Source: Methylobacterium sp. 77 (GTDB taxonomy: Bacteria > Pseudomonadota > Alphaproteobacteria > Rhizobiales > Beijerinckiaceae). From it: DNA of 64,000 nt. Positions 61,705 to 64,000 of this stretch are shown piece after piece. The notes beneath the pieces were generated by a model that was not told where the DNA came from, searched no databases, and worked only from the letters and a program-made list of their open reading frames with translations. Position numbers and translations under genes: made by a program. The first letter of the stretch is position 1. Each line of letters starts with the position of its first letter. Where the stretch lies: the NCBI RefSeq assembly GCF_000372825.1, contig NZ_KB910516.1, positions 148,911-212,910 on the forward strand, read 5' to 3'.

Positions 61705-63285
61705 TCAGCCGACCAGCCGGGCCTTGGTTTCGGCCGCGGAATCCGGGCCTTTGGGCGCGGGAAACACCACCGGCGTCGCGGCGCCGGTCGCCATCGGTCC
61801 GCTTGCAGGTGCCGAGGGCTTCGACGCCATCTTGGCGACGTTCACGGGAGCGGGCTCGGCGGGCTTCACCGGCGCGACCACGGCCGCGTTCGACGGGGCA
61901 GCCTCCAAGACCTGTGGCGCGGCTGCCGGGAGGGCCGGCCGGGCATGGTCGTCCCTGTCGTCGATATCGCCGGTGACGTCGTCCCCCGACGGGCCTTCGA
62001 GCAATTCGGTCGGGGCCTTCCAGACGAAAGCGTCGAGATGGCCGGTGATCGGAGAGACCGGCGCCCAGCGCTCAGAGGCGACGCCATCGGCGATCCACAT
62101 CGGGTCGCGCGGAGCATGAGCCGCGCGCGCCAGCCATTCCCGCGCCCGGCCCGAGCCGGCGCCGTGCTCGGTCTCCTCGATCTTCGCCATGGCAAGGCAG
62201 GCGCGGACCGTGGGGCGATCGGCCAGAAGAGGGGCCAGCGCCTCGCGCGCCTTGCCGATATCCTGCGCCTCGACGGCGGCCTGCGCCATGGCGAGGCGGG
62301 ATTCGGGATGCCAGGTGGAAATCTTGGCGAGGGTCTCGGCGCGGGTGAGGCGGTCGCGCACGGAATCACCGACGCGCAGGCCGAGATAGACCTTGGCGAG
62401 ATCGGGATGTGGGTTGGCGCGCCACGCCGCCTCGACGATCTTCGCAGCCTTCTTCAGGTCGCCCCGGCGGGCGAGGAGCCGGCCGGCGATGCAGGCGGCG
62501 GGAACGAGGTCCGGCGCAAGCTTGACCGCGTCGAGGGCACGCTGGGTCGCGGCTTCGGGCTCGCCGGCTTCGCGGGTCTGCGCGGCGGCCGTGAGCAGCA
62601 CGGCGCGCTGGCGGCGGGCAAGGCCCTTCTCGATAAGGCCGAGGGAGGCCCGGCGTTCCACGGTCTCGACGGCACCGCTCCAATCGCCGTCTGCGCATTG
62701 CGCCTCGAGCACGGCCTCGTTGGCCCAGGTCACGCTCGGAGCGAGGCGGGCGGCCTCGGCGGCATAGGCGCGGGCGGCGACATCGTCCTCTCGGCGGCGC
62801 GCCTCGACGAACAATCCGCGCAGGCCGAGAACCCGGGTCTCGGGGTCGTTGACCATGCGCTGGAAGGCGTGTTCGGCCGCCTCGCGGTCACCAGAGATCT
62901 GCGCGGCCTGTGCCTTAAGGAGGAGTGCCAGCGGCTCCGCGCCGAGCAGGCGCTCGGCATCGCTGGCATGGCGGCGCGCGGCCAGGGGATCACCCGAGCC
63001 GACGGCGACCATGCCGCGCGACAGGGCCGAGAAACCCTTGGCCCGGCGACGCTCTTTCGAGCCGCGCACCAGCGTCTCGGGAAGGGTGATGATGCCCTTC
63101 ACCACGGCCCATACGAAGCCGACGACGATCGCGGCGACGAGGACTCCGATCAGGGCGATCGCGAGGCTGGTGGCGATCTCATAGCCGTTCCAGACGATGG
63201 TGACCGTGCCGGGCCGGTCGGCGATCCATGTCGCCCCGAAGGCGGCGATGGCGAGGAGGGCTAGGAAGGCGAGGGCGCGCCACAT
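61705..63285 (-). CDS. hemY: HemY-like membrane TPR protein
   Basis: The 526-residue protein has two N-terminal membrane segments (about 3-25 and 40-62; MWRALAFLALLAIAAFGATW and LAIALIGVLVAAIVVGFVWA) forming the HemY_N domain. TPR-like helices follow (about 95-400: SALSRGMVAVGSGDPLAARR) and then an Ala/Pro-rich tail. HemY of this class is found beside haem synthesis genes (hemD, hemX) in proteobacteria; its exact role is uncertain, and it is distinct from Bacillus HemY (protoporphyrinogen oxidase). ATG at 63285 fits the membrane start. The mitofilin-like gene is just upstream in the same direction, as usual. Confidence 0.88.
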   Translation of the reverse strand: MWRALAFLALLAIAAFGATWIADRPGTVTIVWNGYEIATSLAIALIGVLVAAIVVGFVWAVVKGIITLPETLVRGSKERRRAKGFSALSRGMVAVGSGDPLAARRHASDAERLLGAEPLALLLKAQAAQISGDREAAEHAFQRMVNDPETRVLGLRGLFVEARRREDDVAARAYAAEAARLAPSVTWANEAVLEAQCADGDWSGAVETVERRASLGLIEKGLARRQRAVLLTAAAQTREAGEPEAATQRALDAVKLAPDLVPAACIAGRLLARRGDLKKAAKIVEAAWRANPHPDLAKVYLGLRVGDSVRDRLTRAETLAKISTWHPESRLAMAQAAVEAQDIGKAREALAPLLADRPTVRACLAMAKIEETEHGAGSGRAREWLARAAHAPRDPMWIADGVASERWAPVSPITGHLDAFVWKAPTELLEGPSGDDVTGDIDDRDDHARPALPAAAPQVLEAAPSNAAVVAPVKPAEPAPVNVAKMASKPSAPASGPMATGAATPVVFPAPKGPDSAAETKARLVG

Positions 63286-63423
63286 GGGATCACGAACTCC
63301 GGAAAGTGGCGTCGGCCGGGTAGGGGACGCGAATAGGGGGAGATGCGGGCACGACGAACGCGCGCGCACTGATCGGGAAAGCGTCTTCCGGAATGCCGGA
63401 AGACCGCACGGCAGTGGCGTCCC

Positions 63424-64000
63424 TCACCGGGCCGTGCCGGTAGAGGGCAGCGCCTTGAAGGCATCCGCCAGGAGAGCCTGCGCGGCATCGCCCGCCGAGG
63501 CACGTGAGGCGAGCTTGGTGCCGAATTCCCCGGCTTGAGCGCGCGCATCCTCCGGCAGGGCGGCGAAGGCCTTTGCCGCCTCGCCGATGGCGCCGCGATC
63601 CAGCGCCTCCTGAATCTTCGGCACCCCGTCCTCCGTCGCGGTCTCGCCGGAGGCGGCGGGAGCATCGACCTTGCGGACCTGAACGATGGATTCGGCCATG
63701 CTCATCAGCCGTTGCTTGATGTCGCCGGTCTCGGCCACCGTCTTGGCCTGGGCGGACTTGCGGCTCGCCGCGATCCGCTCGGCGACGGTCCGGAACTCGG
63801 CCGCGAGGCTTCTCGCCGTCGGAGCCCCCTTATCCGCGAAGGGAGCGACGGCGGTCAGACGGGCCGGATCGCCCGGCTCGAAGCTGCGCAGGGCCGCCAG
63901 CGCGTCGGCATAGGGCGAGCCGGTATTCAGCGCCGTGACGATGCGATCCGCCGCGACGATGCGCATGCCGGCCTGGACCGTCCCGGCTTCGGCGCGGCTC
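63424..64000 (-). CDS. Mitofilin-like inner membrane protein (COG4223), C-terminal part
   Basis: The frame is open to the window edge, so only the last 192 residues are visible. It reads SRAEAGTVQAGMRIVAADRI, then YADALAALRSFEPGDPARLT, and a helical end with DIKQRLMSMAESIVQVRKVD. This is the C-terminal region of alphaproteobacterial COG4223 proteins, the bacterial relatives of mitofilin (Mic60), normally placed between hemD and hemY. The internal ATG at 63966 is not the start. It precedes hemY by 138 bp. Confidence 0.85.
   Translation of the reverse strand, partial: SRAEAGTVQAGMRIVAADRIVTALNTGSPYADALAALRSFEPGDPARLTAVAPFADKGAPTARSLAAEFRTVAERIAASRKSAQAKTVAETGDIKQRLMSMAESIVQVRKVDAPAASGETATEDGVPKIQEALDRGAIGEAAKAFAALPEDARAQAGEFGTKLASRASAGDAAQALLADAFKALPSTGTAR

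Overview
The window is 64 kb of GC-rich chromosomal DNA. Gene content and order point to an alphaproteobacterium of the Rhizobiales, most likely a Methylobacteriaceae member (Methylobacterium or Methylorubrum); this is inferred from gene content, not from a marker gene. I see no rRNA, tRNA, CRISPR array, insertion sequence or prophage. Almost everything reads as core or lineage-conserved chromosome, with short intergenic gaps and many 1-4 nt start/stop overlaps. The genes at both edges are cut by the window.

Layout. 1-7 kb: a cut FAD monooxygenase, a tiny membrane ORF, a partial 'ligase-associated' DNA repair set (PdeM nuclease and Lhr-like helicase, headed by an HSL-type esterase), a DUF6460 membrane protein and an L,D-transpeptidase with a clear terminator. 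7-12 kb: the nadA-nadB-nadC de novo NAD operon followed by a NadQ-like degenerate Nudix/winged-helix regulator; two matching palindromes flank a candidate nadA promoter, so repressor, sites and targets all lie in one place. 12-17.5 kb: a maltose O-acetyltransferase-like enzyme, thiE, thiD, an XRE-cupin regulator and a secreted RTX protein. 17.5-22.6 kb: a four-gene Mla-type lipid transport operon (mlaE, mlaF, mlaD, lipoprotein) and an MFS transporter. 22.7-33 kb: a CheZ-like phosphatase, a DUF1489 protein, a 2534-residue membrane-anchored coiled-coil protein built from 11/44-residue repeats, an HPt protein, a 2Fe-2S ferredoxin and a VOC protein.

33-46 kb: a CoxE-type VWA protein, a KefB/C-like antiporter, an unrecognised pair of overlapping membrane genes, a MoxR ATPase, an aldo/keto reductase, a SixA-like phosphatase, a P5-like secreted protein, and YcjX - 53-residue ORF - TIGR01620 protein joined by ATGA overlaps. 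46-51 kb: an RBBP9-like hydrolase, pxpC-pxpB without pxpA, and four small envelope genes typical of the alphaproteobacterial general stress response with an EcfG-like promoter in front. 51-57 kb: otsA and glgX (trehalose and glycogen), a CydB with a DUF2474 partner but no cydA next to it. 57-64 kb: a membrane-bound sensor histidine kinase, a peptidoglycan-binding protein, DUF1491, DUF2336, HemY and the C-terminal part of a mitofilin-like protein (COG4223).

I did not find a defence island or an obvious new enzyme system. The points most worth checking are the self-contained NadQ/nadABC circuit, the giant repeat coiled-coil protein and its chemotaxis-like neighbours, the doubly overlapped 53-residue ORF, the CydA-less CydB, and the uncharacterised 37.9-39.8 kb membrane pair beside MoxR. 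No database search was possible; family names come from motif recognition.
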